A stretch of 64,000 nucleotides of DNA from Methylobacterium sp. SyP6R (GCF_019216885.1 NZ_JAAQRC020000001.1:62001-126000); one strand, 5' to 3'; numbered from the stretch's first letter, positions 7,952 to 17,311 are shown. Notes: generated from the sequence alone by a model not told the origin. Made by a program: numbers and translations.

Positions 7952-8025
7952 GCCGCCCTCTCTTCCCTCCCCGCCATCATCTTTCCATCCGCCCCGGCCT
8001 CCCGGGGCAACCATGGAGCACGCCC

Positions 8026-8994
8026 GTGCCCTCTCTCAACCTGCGCAACGTCCTTCGCCGCAACCCGAACCGGCCGAGCCTCCGGGATCGTGCCGCCGCC
8101 CTGAAGATCGCGGCCGGGCTGGTGATCCGCCCGCCGAAGTCGGAAGTCGTCAGCACCACCGCCCCCGTGGAGGCCGGCGCCATCCTGGATCGCATCCTGA
8201 TCTTCCGGGTTCAGGAGCTTGTCGCGATCGAGGCCAGCCAGGACTTGGTCCTGAAGGTCACCAGCTTCGCGGATGCCTACGACTCCCCGGATTGGGTCCG
8301 AATGGAGGGTGACCGCGAGAAGACCCTTGCGCAGGTCATCGCGACCCGGGCGCACACGATGGAGGGCGTGACGGCCAAGGCCTCCCTCCTCAACTTGGAG
8401 AGCGTCAAGAACTTCCAGAAGCCGTTCTACAGGCTGTCGCAATCGATCGCGGCTGATGTGGCCGCCCTCGGTGTCCTGCCGCGACCGGAGCAGACGGCAT
8501 CGCAGACGGCGGGCCACGTCGACCCCCACGTTACCCTTCTGCCCACCCTGCGGCAGGCCTTCGCCTGGACCCGCGAGGCGCATCCGTTCGGTGACAGACC
8601 GTCGAACTCGCCTGAGTGCCGCGCGCATACCGCGGTGATGGAGCATTGCTGGGACCTGGCGCGGCGCATCGTGGACCTGCCGCCGCCCTCCACGCTCGCC
8701 GGGCTCGGCGCGCTGGCGCTGGCGCTGTCCGTCTATGCCGAGGAGATCATTGGCAGGCCGCTGGACGACGGCTTGGACGACCAGCGCTATCCCGAGGAGC
8801 GGCGCCTTGTGGCCGCAACCCGAGCGATGATGTCGGTTGCTGGCGTCGACCCGCTGCCCGGATGGGTCGGGTTCGAGGTGGGGCCGGATAGCGACGCGGG
8901 ATGGGAGGCGGTGAAGGCGCAGGCGGGCAAGGGCTCGGCCCCGGCCTGGGCGCTCGCCGGCAAGTCCGGCCCCGACGACGCTTCGGAGGCCTGA
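8026..8994 (+). CDS. Helical protein of unknown function (322 aa)
   Basis: Paralogous at the N-terminus to the 6725-7951 product (LRRNPNRPSLRDRAAALKIA). The remainder is mostly helical and soluble, with a Cys-containing segment MEHCWDLARRIVDLPPPS in the middle and a Ser/Ala-rich tail. No catalytic motif is recognised. It lies 74 bases after the preceding gene and 3 bases before the next, so these genes probably form one transcript. Confidence 0.65.
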   Translation: MPSLNLRNVLRRNPNRPSLRDRAAALKIAAGLVIRPPKSEVVSTTAPVEAGAILDRILIFRVQELVAIEASQDLVLKVTSFADAYDSPDWVRMEGDREKTLAQVIATRAHTMEGVTAKASLLNLESVKNFQKPFYRLSQSIAADVAALGVLPRPEQTASQTAGHVDPHVTLLPTLRQAFAWTREAHPFGDRPSNSPECRAHTAVMEHCWDLARRIVDLPPPSTLAGLGALALALSVYAEEIIGRPLDDGLDDQRYPEERRLVAATRAMMSVAGVDPLPGWVGFEVGPDSDAGWEAVKAQAGKGSAPAWALAGKSGPDDASEA

Positions 8995-8997
8995 TCC

Positions 8998-9279
8998 GTG
9001 TCGAACGTGCTCACCTTCCAGCCGCGCCCTCGCCCGGCCGCCCCGCGCGACGCGCAGGCCGCCTTCCGCGAACAGATCGAGGTGGCGGCGCAAGCCGCCC
9101 TCGACACCGCCGACAAGCTGATCGCGATCCTCAACGAGATGGATGGCGATCCTGACCTTGAGGACGGCGGAGACGCCGAGCCGTCCCTTGGCGCCCCTGA
9201 GGGCCACGCCTCGCAGATCGTATGGCTGCGCGGCTCCGACGCCGACCACGAAATCACCACCCCGGAGCGCCGCCGATGA
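8998..9279 (+). CDS. Small acidic protein (93 aa)
   Basis: Starts at GTG 8998 directly after the upstream stop. An N-terminal basic, Pro-rich segment (LTFQPRPRPAAPRDAQ) is followed by a helix (FREQIEVAAQAALDTADKL) and an acidic linker (DGDPDLEDGGDAE). Its last bases overlap the next start (ATGA-type overlap at 9276-9279), which indicates translational coupling. Confidence 0.6.
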   Translation: MSNVLTFQPRPRPAAPRDAQAAFREQIEVAAQAALDTADKLIAILNEMDGDPDLEDGGDAEPSLGAPEGHASQIVWLRGSDADHEITTPERRR

Positions 9280-9458
9280 AGACCGCTGCCACCGCCCGCC
9301 TGTCTCTCGCTCTCGGCCAACCCCGCGGCGTCGCCTTCGGCCTGATGCGCCTCCGGGCCATCCGGCGCCAGGTGCTCGCCAAGGCGGGCCACGAAGCCGG
9401 CCGCGGCAATGTCGTCACCGCTGCCGTTCTCGTCGTCCTCTACCTGGCGGGCTGCTGA
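9276..9458 (+). CDS. Small membrane peptide (60 aa)
   Basis: Starts at ATG 9276 inside the stop of the previous gene. A basic N-terminal half (RLRAIRRQVLAKAG) is followed by one hydrophobic helix (NVVTAAVLVVLYLAGC). It ends with a Cys. Probably a single-pass inner-membrane peptide. No family recognised. Confidence 0.55.
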   Translation: MKTAATARLSLALGQPRGVAFGLMRLRAIRRQVLAKAGHEAGRGNVVTAAVLVVLYLAGC

Positions 9459-9460
9459 CC

Positions 9461-9763
9461 ATGCCGACCGTGATCCCCGCCACCGAGCCCCGGCTGTCGC
9501 CCCGCCAGATCGCCCGGTTCCTATGGCTGTGCATCCGGGTCCGCTACCTGTCGCGGCGGATGGAGCGCGCGAGTGTTCGTGTCGGCCGGCTCGGCGTCGA
9601 TAAAGCCGGCGGCCGGCTCCTCTACTTCGCCGATCGCTGGCTCGCTTGCCACGCCGAGGCCGCCGAGCTGCTGCAGTGTGCCGAGCCGCCGGAGGTTGCG
9701 GAGGTGCGCAAGCTGTTCGAGACCCGCCCTGCTGCCCCGGTCGCCATGGCAGAGGAGATCTGA
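9461..9763 (+). CDS. Hypothetical protein (100 aa)
   Basis: Starts at ATG 9461, two bases after the upstream stop. Basic helical protein: SPRQIARFLWLCIRVRYLSR in the first part, then LLYFADRWLACHAEAAELLQ. Longer readings from 9143 are shadows of the two preceding genes. Function unknown. Confidence 0.6.
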   Translation: MPTVIPATEPRLSPRQIARFLWLCIRVRYLSRRMERASVRVGRLGVDKAGGRLLYFADRWLACHAEAAELLQCAEPPEVAEVRKLFETRPAAPVAMAEEI

Positions 9764-9765
9764 GC

Positions 9766-10020
9766 ATGCCCCGACTTTCTGAGCGCAATGAAGCCAGCCG
9801 CCGTCCGCTCATCCGGGAGAAGCCCGCGCCTCTCGCATATAGGATCAACGACGCCGCGGCGGCCATCGGGATCGGCCGGACCAAGATCTACGAGCTAATC
9901 GCAGCAGGGAAGCTCAAGGCCGTGAAGCGGGACGGGGTGACCTTCATCAGAACCGTGGATCTGAACGCCTACCTGGACGGCGACGATCTGGGCGAGAAGG
10001 GTTCGACGCCTCAGGGTTGA
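9766..10020 (+). CDS. Excisionase-like helix-turn-helix protein
   Basis: An 84-aa protein with the MerR/excisionase-type DNA-binding pattern AYRINDAAAAIGIGRTKIYE, LIAAGKLKAVKRDGVTFI and RTVDLNAYLDG. This family places a winged helix in the DNA grooves; members act as recombination directionality factors or as regulators. It is the last gene of the plus-strand run and is followed by a strong hairpin. A recombination role together with the serine recombinase is possible but not shown. Confidence 0.75.
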   Translation: MPRLSERNEASRRPLIREKPAPLAYRINDAAAAIGIGRTKIYELIAAGKLKAVKRDGVTFIRTVDLNAYLDGDDLGEKGSTPQG

Positions 10021-10075
10021 TGGCCGGGTAACCAATTCCCATCATCCTGCGACGGGCCTCGTTGCGTATCGGCCC

Positions 10076-10110
10076 CGCGCCCCGTCAGGCCACCCGGCCG
10101 GCGGGGCGCG
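10076..10110. terminator. Hairpin between convergent genes
   Basis: A perfect 9-bp stem (CGCGCCCCG 10076-10084 / CGGGGCGCG 10102-10110) with a 17-base loop, followed on the plus strand by CTGTTT. It lies exactly between the convergent ends at 10020 and 10116 and probably serves both directions. Confidence 0.55.
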
Positions 10111-10115
10111 CTGTT

Positions 10116-10499
10116 TCAGCTCGTGAAGGCGCCGGAGAGGATCAGGACCGCGATCCCGAACGCCGCCAGAATAGGGAAGGCACGCTGGCGGTTTGGCTTG
10201 CCGCGGCTCCCCCATGCCGCGCTGGAGAGAGCGATTAGGAACACCATTGCGAGGCAATTTGCCAGCATGGCTGCACCGAACAACTCAAAGTATGTATTTG
10301 GGACAGTGTGTCGAAAAAAATAGGCAAATAATCCATATATCGAAGGTGCGACGAATATAGATACCTGGGAATACCAAGGCGATTTGGCGCCAGCTCGCTC
10401 ATATTGGTCGTATCGCCACATCCAGGCGAACAAGCCGACACTGACGATTGATGCCGCTGCGATCGGCATTGCCATTCCGATAGCGGTTGTCGCGGCCAT
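10116..10499 (-). CDS. Membrane protein (127 aa)
   Basis: The protein has about four hydrophobic helices (for example AIGMAMPIAAASIVSVGLF, VSIFVAPSIYGLFAYF, LANCLAMVFLIALSSAAW and ILAAFGIAVLILSGAF). It is less GC-rich than its neighbours. ATG 10499 is preceded by GAGAGACG. It lies downstream of the virion module in the same orientation, so a holin-like or superinfection-exclusion role is thinkable, but there is no sequence proof. Confidence 0.6.
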   Translation of the reverse strand: MAATTAIGMAMPIAAASIVSVGLFAWMWRYDQYERAGAKSPWYSQVSIFVAPSIYGLFAYFFRHTVPNTYFELFGAAMLANCLAMVFLIALSSAAWGSRGKPNRQRAFPILAAFGIAVLILSGAFTS

Positions 10500-10603
10500 G
10501 TGGGGATCGTCTCTCGCGGAAGGCCCAGACGCTTAACTCGGTGCTGTTCGACCTTCTCGCTAAGGTGGCGCTGCCTTGGCCGCAGCGCCAGCCCCGTAGA
10601 TCT

Positions 10604-13600
10604 CTATTCGGCGAGCCCGTATTCCACCGCCAGCCCCGAGCCGGGCCCAATCTGGCGGAGATCGAGGACCGGGGCGGGTTGCAGCACCCGCGGAGCGCCG
10701 CCCTGGAACGAGGCCCGAGCCTTCGCAGCCCCGACGCCGCCGACAAGCGCCCGCTGTCCGACCTTGGCGCCATAGGTCGCGAGGCCGGCACCCGGACCCG
10801 CCACCTTGAACGCCACGGCCCCCGCGATCAGGTCGACCGCCTTCGCCACCGCGCCAGCTGCCTTCTCGGATCCAGACCGCATCGCGCCGTCAGGCCGGAT
10901 CGTTGATTGCAGCGCTACCGCCAGCCGCCGGAAGTGTCCAAGTTCATCCTGGTTGAACAACTCCCGGGCCACGCCCGACCCGGGCCCCTCCGTGAACGAC
11001 CGCAACCGATCCACGATCCGTCCGGCCGGTGCCGTGGGGTCGATCAGCCGTTGTACGGCAGCCTGACGCAGCATGGCCCATTCCGGACTGCTCTCGCCGA
11101 GGAAGCCCTTGGCAGCCTTCGCTTCGTTGACGGCCCCGACCCGCGCTCCGGGGACGCCGGAGCCGAACAGGCTGGCCGCGATGGCGTTCGGGTCGAACCC
11201 GGATCGTTCGAGGTTCGAGACCCAGGCCGGCACCTCCGCGCGGGTCCTCTCCGCCAAAGAGATCGCGCCCCGGAGCTTGCCGAGCGCGCCGCGTTGTTCC
11301 TCCGTCAAAAACCCGGAGGCCAGAGCGCGGCCCTCGCCCCGCAGGAGGTAATCCAGCCGCCCGGCGAGACCCTGGCTCTCCCCGCCGAGGTATCGCGCGA
11401 TCAATGCTTGCTGGACCGCCTTCCATGTCTCGCTGTCGGCGCCGACGGCCCCGCGCACCCTCGCGAGGGTCTGCATCTGGCCCGAGGCGACCTTGCCCGT
11501 GGTCGTCCCGAATAGCGCCGTCACCATGTCGGACGGAGAGGCGTCACGGTCGACGATCTGCCGGAGCCGCTGGCCTGCCATGTCGCCAGGACCGCGCGGG
11601 CTGAATGCCTCCTTGTAGTCCCGGAACAGCCCCCGAGCCTTCCGCATCGCCTCTGCCGGCGCCGTGTTGCCGATCGGGAGCGCATCCGAGACAGCCGGGC
11701 CCGACGCCTCGCCCAGGCCCGGGAAGGGCACATCCGGGGCAGGTTCGCCGCGTGGTGCGGCAAACCCATCGGCAAGCCCGGCGCGCTCCCTGGCGGCCCG
11801 CTCATAGGCCGTGCCAGCGTCGTCCACCTCGCGGCGCAACACCATCTCGGCAGCATCGCGCAGGGTCGCGGGATCCAGGTCTCGTGCGCTCAGTCCCTCC
11901 GCTTCGAGCGCGATGGCCGTGCGCCGGGTCTCGCGATCGAGCCGGGCCGCATAGTCGGCCGCCTCGTCCGAGCCTCGAGTTGCGTTTCTGGCCGCCGCTG
12001 CCGCCTCATCTTGCGCGCGATAGAGCGGCTGGCCGCGCTGCTCCCGCTGGATCGCGTCGAGCACCTTGTCTTGCACGTCGCGGGCCGAGATGCCGCCGAG
12101 GGCATCCGGCGGGAAGAACCCCTCTTCGGTCAGCGCCACCCGGAGATCATTGGCCGATCGCCCGGAGCGGCGCGCCAGCGTGCCATAGCCCGGGACATAG
12201 TGCCGGTTGAGATCAGCCGCCCGCGCCTCGTCATCGAGCGCGATGCCGCCGGTTCGGGCGAGGTAGCGCGTCAGCGTCTCCGGGGCGCCTTGGCCTTGCT
12301 GCGCGGCGGCCACATCCATGAAGTTGCCCGGCCGAGGCACTGGCGGGGCGGAAGGCATGTCGAGGAAGCTGCCGGCGTTGCGCACGGGCTGCTGTCCGAA
12401 CCGGCCGACCGCCATCAGGTCTTCCACCCGCTGGTCAAAGGCGTTCATCACAGCACCCATCGCCCGGCGGTCGGTCGGGTTCTGCGCGGTGCCGCCGTAG
12501 TACGACACCAGACGCTTGCGGATCTGCTCGACCTGGCGAAGGTCCGGCCCCTGATCCGGCCCGAGACCGAGGACAGCCGGAAGGCTGTCGAGATCGGAGA
12601 GAGCCCGCGCGGTCGCAGGCGTCAGGACCGGATCAATCGGCACTTCCGGCCCGAGCGAACGGCGCACCGCCGTGCCCACATCGGACAAGGCACCCGGGGC
12701 GAAGGTGCCCGGGATCGCAGCCACGTCGCCGTATGCCTGACGGTAGGCGCCGCGGGCCTGCTCTGCCGCCTCACGCACGCCAGCCACGGCCGATTGCGCC
12801 CCGGACAGCGCGTCGGTGCCAGCGGGGCCGGAAACGGCTCCTAGGGCTTCCTGTTCGGCTTGTCGGGCTGCCGCGATCCGCTGCGCCGTCTCATCACCGG
12901 CCAGTCTGGCGCGATCCGCCACCGCTTCGAACGCCGCTTGCGGATTGTCGATCCGCTCGCCACCGCGGGCCGCGACGCCCTGAAGGCGATCCCGAGCCGC
13001 CGCGACCTGCGCCGCCTGCTGTACCTCGAACTCGCTGGCGATGCCCTGCGCCCGCGCACCGCGGCTGCCAGCCAGGGCGCCGGCTTCCAGGGCCGAGGCC
13101 TGCGGATCCTGCGTCGCCTGTCCCCGGGACAGTGTGATCCCTTGCTCTGCCGCGATAGCCTCGCGCGCCACGGCTGGCGACACACCCTTGGCCTGAAACG
13201 CCTGCGCAAGCTGCGCCTGCGCGTCGGCTGGGATGGCAGCAGGATCAACGCCCGCCTCGCGCAACGCCGCCGCGGCCTCTGCCGTGAGGGATGGGGGAGC
13301 ACCCGGGGCTGCCGGCCGGAATGCCTGAATGCCGCGCTCGGCCAATCGGAGCACGACCGGAGCGGCCTTCTCAATCACGGCACTACCAACCGCGCCGAGG
13401 CCAAGGCCTGCTATCCCCGCGACCCCCGCCCGGCCAGCATCCTTGCTGTCGAAGTATTCCCCCGCCGCGCCGTACAGGCCGCCTGTAAAAGCAGCCTGCC
13501 CCGCTCGCCTCGCGAGCGTCGAAGCCCCGCCCCACGCCGGCAGGACCACCGCGCCCGCCCCGATGCCGCCAACCGTGCCCGCAAGGGCGCTCTTGGGGTT

Positions 13601-14245
13601 CTGGCGAGCGAGGGCTTCATCCTGATCCCGGGCGAGCTGGTAATTCGAGCCGAACGACGCGCCGTTGCCGCCGAGCCATGTCGGAGCGCTGGCGATGGCT
13701 GCCGCAGCGTTGCGAGGCACGTTCAGCAAGGCCGCGTTGGCGAATTCCCGCAGGCCCGCTGCCGCGGCGTTGCCCGCCGAGGCAGGGCCAACAAGGCGCT
13801 CATCCGCTTGCAGCTGCAATCCTCCGTACAGCGCATCCGCGGCGGCTTGATCGTTGCCGATCGAGGGAGCATCGCCGCCGCCGAGCGCACGCGGGGCGGC
13901 ACCCTGGCGGGCCATCGGCCCCGAACCGAACCGATCCCCGAACGATGCCTCAGGCGTCGGTGCCTTGGCAGCCGCTGAGCGCGCGGCCATCAACTGGCGC
14001 ATCAGGTCGCCGTTCGAGAGGCCGGACAGGTCCATGGACGCCGGGGCGGTGTCAGGGCTCGTCGGGGCAGGCGTGGGCGAGTTGTTCGGTTGAACGCGGA
14101 TCGGCAGGCCCTCGGGCGCCGCAGGCTCCTCTGCGAAGGGTGACGGCACCGGGACGGTGGAAGCGTCGCGCTTCGCAGCGCCACGGGCCGCGCCGAGCAT
14201 CCGCATCAGGTCAGCGTCAGAGACGGACGAAAGACCACCACTCAT
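10604..14245 (-). CDS. Very large phage internal virion / DNA-ejection type protein
   Basis: A 1213-aa protein, Ala/Gln/Arg-rich and largely helical, with an N-terminal repeated motif (SVSDADLMRMLGAARGA and later SNGDLMRQLMAARSAA). A Gly/Ala-rich, possibly membrane-active segment lies near residues 220-300. Long helical stretches (AAQVAAARDRLQGVAARGG) follow. Size, composition and position after a tail-lysozyme protein fit internal (ejectosome) proteins of podovirus-like phages. It overlaps the upstream gene by four bases (ATGA-type), which shows coupling. No enzymatic motif was recognised. Confidence 0.7.
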   Translation of the reverse strand: MSGGLSSVSDADLMRMLGAARGAAKRDASTVPVPSPFAEEPAAPEGLPIRVQPNNSPTPAPTSPDTAPASMDLSGLSNGDLMRQLMAARSAAAKAPTPEASFGDRFGSGPMARQGAAPRALGGGDAPSIGNDQAAADALYGGLQLQADERLVGPASAGNAAAAGLREFANAALLNVPRNAAAAIASAPTWLGGNGASFGSNYQLARDQDEALARQNPKSALAGTVGGIGAGAVVLPAWGGASTLARRAGQAAFTGGLYGAAGEYFDSKDAGRAGVAGIAGLGLGAVGSAVIEKAAPVVLRLAERGIQAFRPAAPGAPPSLTAEAAAALREAGVDPAAIPADAQAQLAQAFQAKGVSPAVAREAIAAEQGITLSRGQATQDPQASALEAGALAGSRGARAQGIASEFEVQQAAQVAAARDRLQGVAARGGERIDNPQAAFEAVADRARLAGDETAQRIAAARQAEQEALGAVSGPAGTDALSGAQSAVAGVREAAEQARGAYRQAYGDVAAIPGTFAPGALSDVGTAVRRSLGPEVPIDPVLTPATARALSDLDSLPAVLGLGPDQGPDLRQVEQIRKRLVSYYGGTAQNPTDRRAMGAVMNAFDQRVEDLMAVGRFGQQPVRNAGSFLDMPSAPPVPRPGNFMDVAAAQQGQGAPETLTRYLARTGGIALDDEARAADLNRHYVPGYGTLARRSGRSANDLRVALTEEGFFPPDALGGISARDVQDKVLDAIQREQRGQPLYRAQDEAAAAARNATRGSDEAADYAARLDRETRRTAIALEAEGLSARDLDPATLRDAAEMVLRREVDDAGTAYERAARERAGLADGFAAPRGEPAPDVPFPGLGEASGPAVSDALPIGNTAPAEAMRKARGLFRDYKEAFSPRGPGDMAGQRLRQIVDRDASPSDMVTALFGTTTGKVASGQMQTLARVRGAVGADSETWKAVQQALIARYLGGESQGLAGRLDYLLRGEGRALASGFLTEEQRGALGKLRGAISLAERTRAEVPAWVSNLERSGFDPNAIAASLFGSGVPGARVGAVNEAKAAKGFLGESSPEWAMLRQAAVQRLIDPTAPAGRIVDRLRSFTEGPGSGVARELFNQDELGHFRRLAVALQSTIRPDGAMRSGSEKAAGAVAKAVDLIAGAVAFKVAGPGAGLATYGAKVGQRALVGGVGAAKARASFQGGAPRVLQPAPVLDLRQIGPGSGLAVEYGLAE

Positions 14246-16419
14246 TGAATGAGCCCCCGGCGACGCGCTTCGGCTTCGAGATCCTGGAGGGCGGGCGAGC
14301 CCTGTGACGGCGCGTTGCGCTGCGGAGCGCCCTGCGCCGCCGGGACGAGGGCGCCGCCCGAGCGCGACGCCGCCGGCCCGTTGCCGGGCTGGAAGTAAGT
14401 CCGGTCCCGCATCTCGGTCGCCTGCTGCTGCTTCATCTCAAGCCGCCGCTGCGCCAACGTGATCGCCCGATCGTAGATCTTCACCCGCAGAGCGTGGGGC
14501 AGATCCGACGAGCCCTGAATGTCCAACAGGATCTTGCGCTCACCCTCAGTCGGCGCGGCACCGAAGATGCTCTTTAGCTGCGCCAAGGCATTCGTCGTCA
14601 CGAGGTTATCAAGCTCGCGCGTCGCCTGCCCCGCCTCGCTGCCGAGGTTAGACATGATCTTGCCGCGGTCGCTGGCAAACGGCCCCTGGTAGGCCTTCGC
14701 CGACAGGTCCTTCGCCTGTTGAAGGTTGCCGATGACAGTCTGAGCCGACGCAACCGCCTCGTCGGCTTCCAAGATCGCCTTCTTGTCCGACGCCGTATAG
14801 GGCTGCTGATCCTCCCGGGGCATCTTCCCCGTCAGCACGTAGCTCTGATAGGCCGGCGACCCGGGCGTGAGGCCGAGGCCTTGAGCCGCCTCCGAACGGG
14901 CGCTCACGTCATCGGCGATGTTCGAGCGGTTGCGCTCCGGCGCCGTGAACTTGGCGCTGTTCGTGGCTTCATCATAGACGGTCTGCCCGGGGCTCAGCAG
15001 TGTCGGGCCGCCGGGGCGCTTCAGTTCACGCTTGTAGTCGAGCAGAGAGCCGGTGAAGCCCTGCGCCCTCGCAATATTGTACTCCTTCACCTCCGCCGGC
15101 ATGCTGGTCTCATCCAGCTTGTTCTTGAGGAGCATCTGCGCAATCTGGCGCTGGCCGTCCGGCAGGTTCGGCGAGGCTGCAGCCCGGATCAGGAAGCCGA
15201 TGGCTTGGCTCGGCGGGGCAGCTGCGATGACTGCCGCCGGCACGTTGCCGATCTGGGCGGGCGCCTGAGCGCTGGCCTGCTGTGCGGGGGCTGATGCCGG
15301 CGCCCCTCCGCCTGCCGCAGGGGCCACCCCCGACACAGACGGCGGGAGGGTCATCACCGAGCCGGCGCCCATCGGCCGGGATCCCGGGCCACCCATCAAG
15401 GAGGCGGGAGGGATGTTGTAGCCCGTGGGTGAACTGCCAAAGGCCGGCATGTCCGCCTGAGGATCGACAGAGGCAACCATGGTCGGCCGGGCGGCAGGAG
15501 CACGGCGCAGGGTCATCCCGGCGCCCATGCTGTCGTCGGCGGCTGCCACCTGGGTCTGAGCCTGTTCCGGGGCGGGCGCGCCGCCAGCACCGCCGCCGAT
15601 GCGCGCGAGATAAGCCTGAGTTGCGTTCAACCGTGCCGCGTTCTCCCCGCCTGGCCGATTGAAGCCGGCGAAGCGCCAGGCGTTCGCCATGATGCTGTTC
15701 GCTTCCTCGGCGCTGCGAGCGTTCTGCAAGGCCTGAGTGCGCGAGGGATCTTCGAGCAGCGTGAATTGAGCCTGAGCTACAACGGGGTCAGGGGCGCCGG
15801 CCGTCATCCGCCGCATGTTGGCGAGCCGATCGCCGCGCCACGACAGGATGCCGCCCGAGGTACCCGGCTGCCCGCTCTCGCTGGGGTCCGACCACGCCCC
15901 GTTGATGTTACTGCCCTTATAGCCGCTCTCACAGTTGGCATAGGCCGCCACCGCCGCGAGGCCGTATGGGTTGGTCAGGCCGCCCGCCTTGAGCGCGCCA
16001 ACGAACTTCTTCTCATTCTCGCCGCCGCTGCCGGGCAGCGCCATGGCACCGCCGCCGCCCGCGAAGGAAGGCAGCTTGCCGGGGCCGGGAGCGCCCTGAG
16101 GGCTGCCAAGCGACCCGAGGGGACCAAGCTGGCCGCCATCGCCCCCGCCGCCGTAGAGCGCTCCGATGCCGTTCGCGAACGCTTGGCTTGCCTGCTGCGA
16201 CAGGAGGTTCTGCCGGTGCGTCTCGCCGAGCTTGAGCAGCCCGAGGCCGGTTTGCGTGTCGCCGGCATCGAACGCCGTCGAGGCAGCGCCGCTATAGTCG
16301 CCCGCGCCGAGCTGCTGGCCGACACGGCTCGCGGCGGTGCGGAGGCGGTTTTCCTCGAGGCCCGTGCCGTAGGCATCCCCGAGCCCGGCGAAGCCGCGAT
16401 AGTATTCGGCGAACGACAT
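14242..16419 (-). CDS. Phage protein with tail-lysozyme-type domain
   Basis: A 725-aa protein. Residues about 135-275 match the pattern of the phage tail lysozyme domain: a glutamate in AAVAAYANCESGYKG, then SGQPGTSGGILSWRGDRL and NAWRFAGFNRPGG. Such domains open the peptidoglycan for DNA entry. The flanks are Pro/Gly/Ala-rich linkers. The C-terminal third is helical (KAILEADEAVASAQTVIGN) and ends LEAEARRRGLIQ. The start ATG 16419 is directly preceded by TGA, a stop that would end the upstream gene if that gene were in the matching frame. Confidence 0.75.
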   Translation of the reverse strand: MSFAEYYRGFAGLGDAYGTGLEENRLRTAASRVGQQLGAGDYSGAASTAFDAGDTQTGLGLLKLGETHRQNLLSQQASQAFANGIGALYGGGGDGGQLGPLGSLGSPQGAPGPGKLPSFAGGGGAMALPGSGGENEKKFVGALKAGGLTNPYGLAAVAAYANCESGYKGSNINGAWSDPSESGQPGTSGGILSWRGDRLANMRRMTAGAPDPVVAQAQFTLLEDPSRTQALQNARSAEEANSIMANAWRFAGFNRPGGENAARLNATQAYLARIGGGAGGAPAPEQAQTQVAAADDSMGAGMTLRRAPAARPTMVASVDPQADMPAFGSSPTGYNIPPASLMGGPGSRPMGAGSVMTLPPSVSGVAPAAGGGAPASAPAQQASAQAPAQIGNVPAAVIAAAPPSQAIGFLIRAAASPNLPDGQRQIAQMLLKNKLDETSMPAEVKEYNIARAQGFTGSLLDYKRELKRPGGPTLLSPGQTVYDEATNSAKFTAPERNRSNIADDVSARSEAAQGLGLTPGSPAYQSYVLTGKMPREDQQPYTASDKKAILEADEAVASAQTVIGNLQQAKDLSAKAYQGPFASDRGKIMSNLGSEAGQATRELDNLVTTNALAQLKSIFGAAPTEGERKILLDIQGSSDLPHALRVKIYDRAITLAQRRLEMKQQQATEMRDRTYFQPGNGPAASRSGGALVPAAQGAPQRNAPSQGSPALQDLEAEARRRGLIQ

Positions 16420-17309
16420 TCACGACCTCGCTTGAACAGGTTGCCGAAGCCGCCGGCCTTGCCAGCCGCGCCGAAGACGCTCGATGCCCCGCCGAGGAGC
16501 GCGCCCAAGAAGTTGTTGCTCGATTGCGTCTGGCCCTGCGCGAGCGTGTTGTTGTTCTGTACGAGCGCATTGGCCGCGTTCATCTGCAGCCCAGCGACAC
16601 CCTGTCCAAACTGCGCCTGCTGCTGCGCGGCGGTGCCGTAAATTCCGGCTTGGTTCTGGCCGAAGGTCTGCCCGAGGCTCGCGAGTTGCGTGCCGAGGTT
16701 CTGGGAGGCGTTCGCCTGTGCAGCGATCCCCTGGCCCTGGCCCGCCAGGCCGGTGCCGTAGGACTGAGCGGCGTTGCCCAAGTTGCTGACGTACTGTTGG
16801 AAGCCTTGATCGGCGAGGCCGGTCGCGGTGCGCAGAATGTCCGCCGTGGCGTTGCCGCCCGCGAGACCGCCACGAGCCGCCGCCGAGCGCTGCACGGCGC
16901 CAAGCGCCTGATCCATCGCGTACTGGTAGCCGGGCGAGACCTGGAAGGCCGCAGCCGCCGCCTGCGATCCGGCTTGGCCGTTGGCGCCCGTGGCATCCAA
17001 GTACCGATCAAAGGCGTTCTGGCCGCCTTGGACCATATGCCCGTAGCTGTCGCCGAGCTTGCCCAAGTACGCCTGCGTCTGGCCGTACTGGTTCGTCAGG
17101 GCGCCACGGGCGGTACCATAGCCGTCCTGAAGGGCGGTGAGCGAGTTCTGGCCGGCGCCGGTCGTGTTGACGCCAAGATAGCCCTGCGCCATCGCAGAGC
17201 CGTTCGTCAGCGCATCGGCGCCAAGGTTCAGCCCGGATTGAATGGCGAACTGATTGTTGCGCGCAGCGCGCTCGTAAGCCCCGCCGGTGATCGCGTCGAG
17301 GAGCGACAT
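15975..17309 (-). CDS. Phage virion protein, probably read past its normal end
   Basis: The 444-aa frame starts MSLLDAITGGAYERAARNNQ and is Gln/Ala/Gly/Asn-rich with many short repeats (GTGLAGQGQGIAAQANASQN), typical of phage structural proteins. Sense appears to end near FGNLFKRGRE at about 16425. After that, 150 residues are Arg/Ser/Ala-rich and merely read the next gene out of frame. A TGA sits at 16420-16422 directly before the next ATG but in another frame, so a small indel near the end has probably removed the natural stop. The functional gene is therefore about 16420-17309. Confidence 0.65.
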   Translation of the reverse strand: MSLLDAITGGAYERAARNNQFAIQSGLNLGADALTNGSAMAQGYLGVNTTGAGQNSLTALQDGYGTARGALTNQYGQTQAYLGKLGDSYGHMVQGGQNAFDRYLDATGANGQAGSQAAAAAFQVSPGYQYAMDQALGAVQRSAAARGGLAGGNATADILRTATGLADQGFQQYVSNLGNAAQSYGTGLAGQGQGIAAQANASQNLGTQLASLGQTFGQNQAGIYGTAAQQQAQFGQGVAGLQMNAANALVQNNNTLAQGQTQSSNNFLGALLGGASSVFGAAGKAGGFGNLFKRGRECRSPNTIAASPGSGMPTARASRKTASAPPRAVSASSSARATIAALPRRRSMPATRKPASGCSSSARRTGRTSCRSRQAKRSRTASERSTAAGAMAASLVPSGRLAALRALPAPASCLPSRAAAVPWRCPAAAARMRRSSLARSRRAA

Positions 17310-17311
17310 GG

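Noticed and set aside
7948..9249. 433-codon minus-strand frame
   Set aside because: Antisense of two plus-strand genes with better codon use and coupled starts; product rich in Arg, Gly and His without pattern.
12011..13978. Several plus-strand frames across the 1213-aa phage gene
   Set aside because: All lie opposite one long consistent minus-strand gene and have low-complexity Arg/Ala products.
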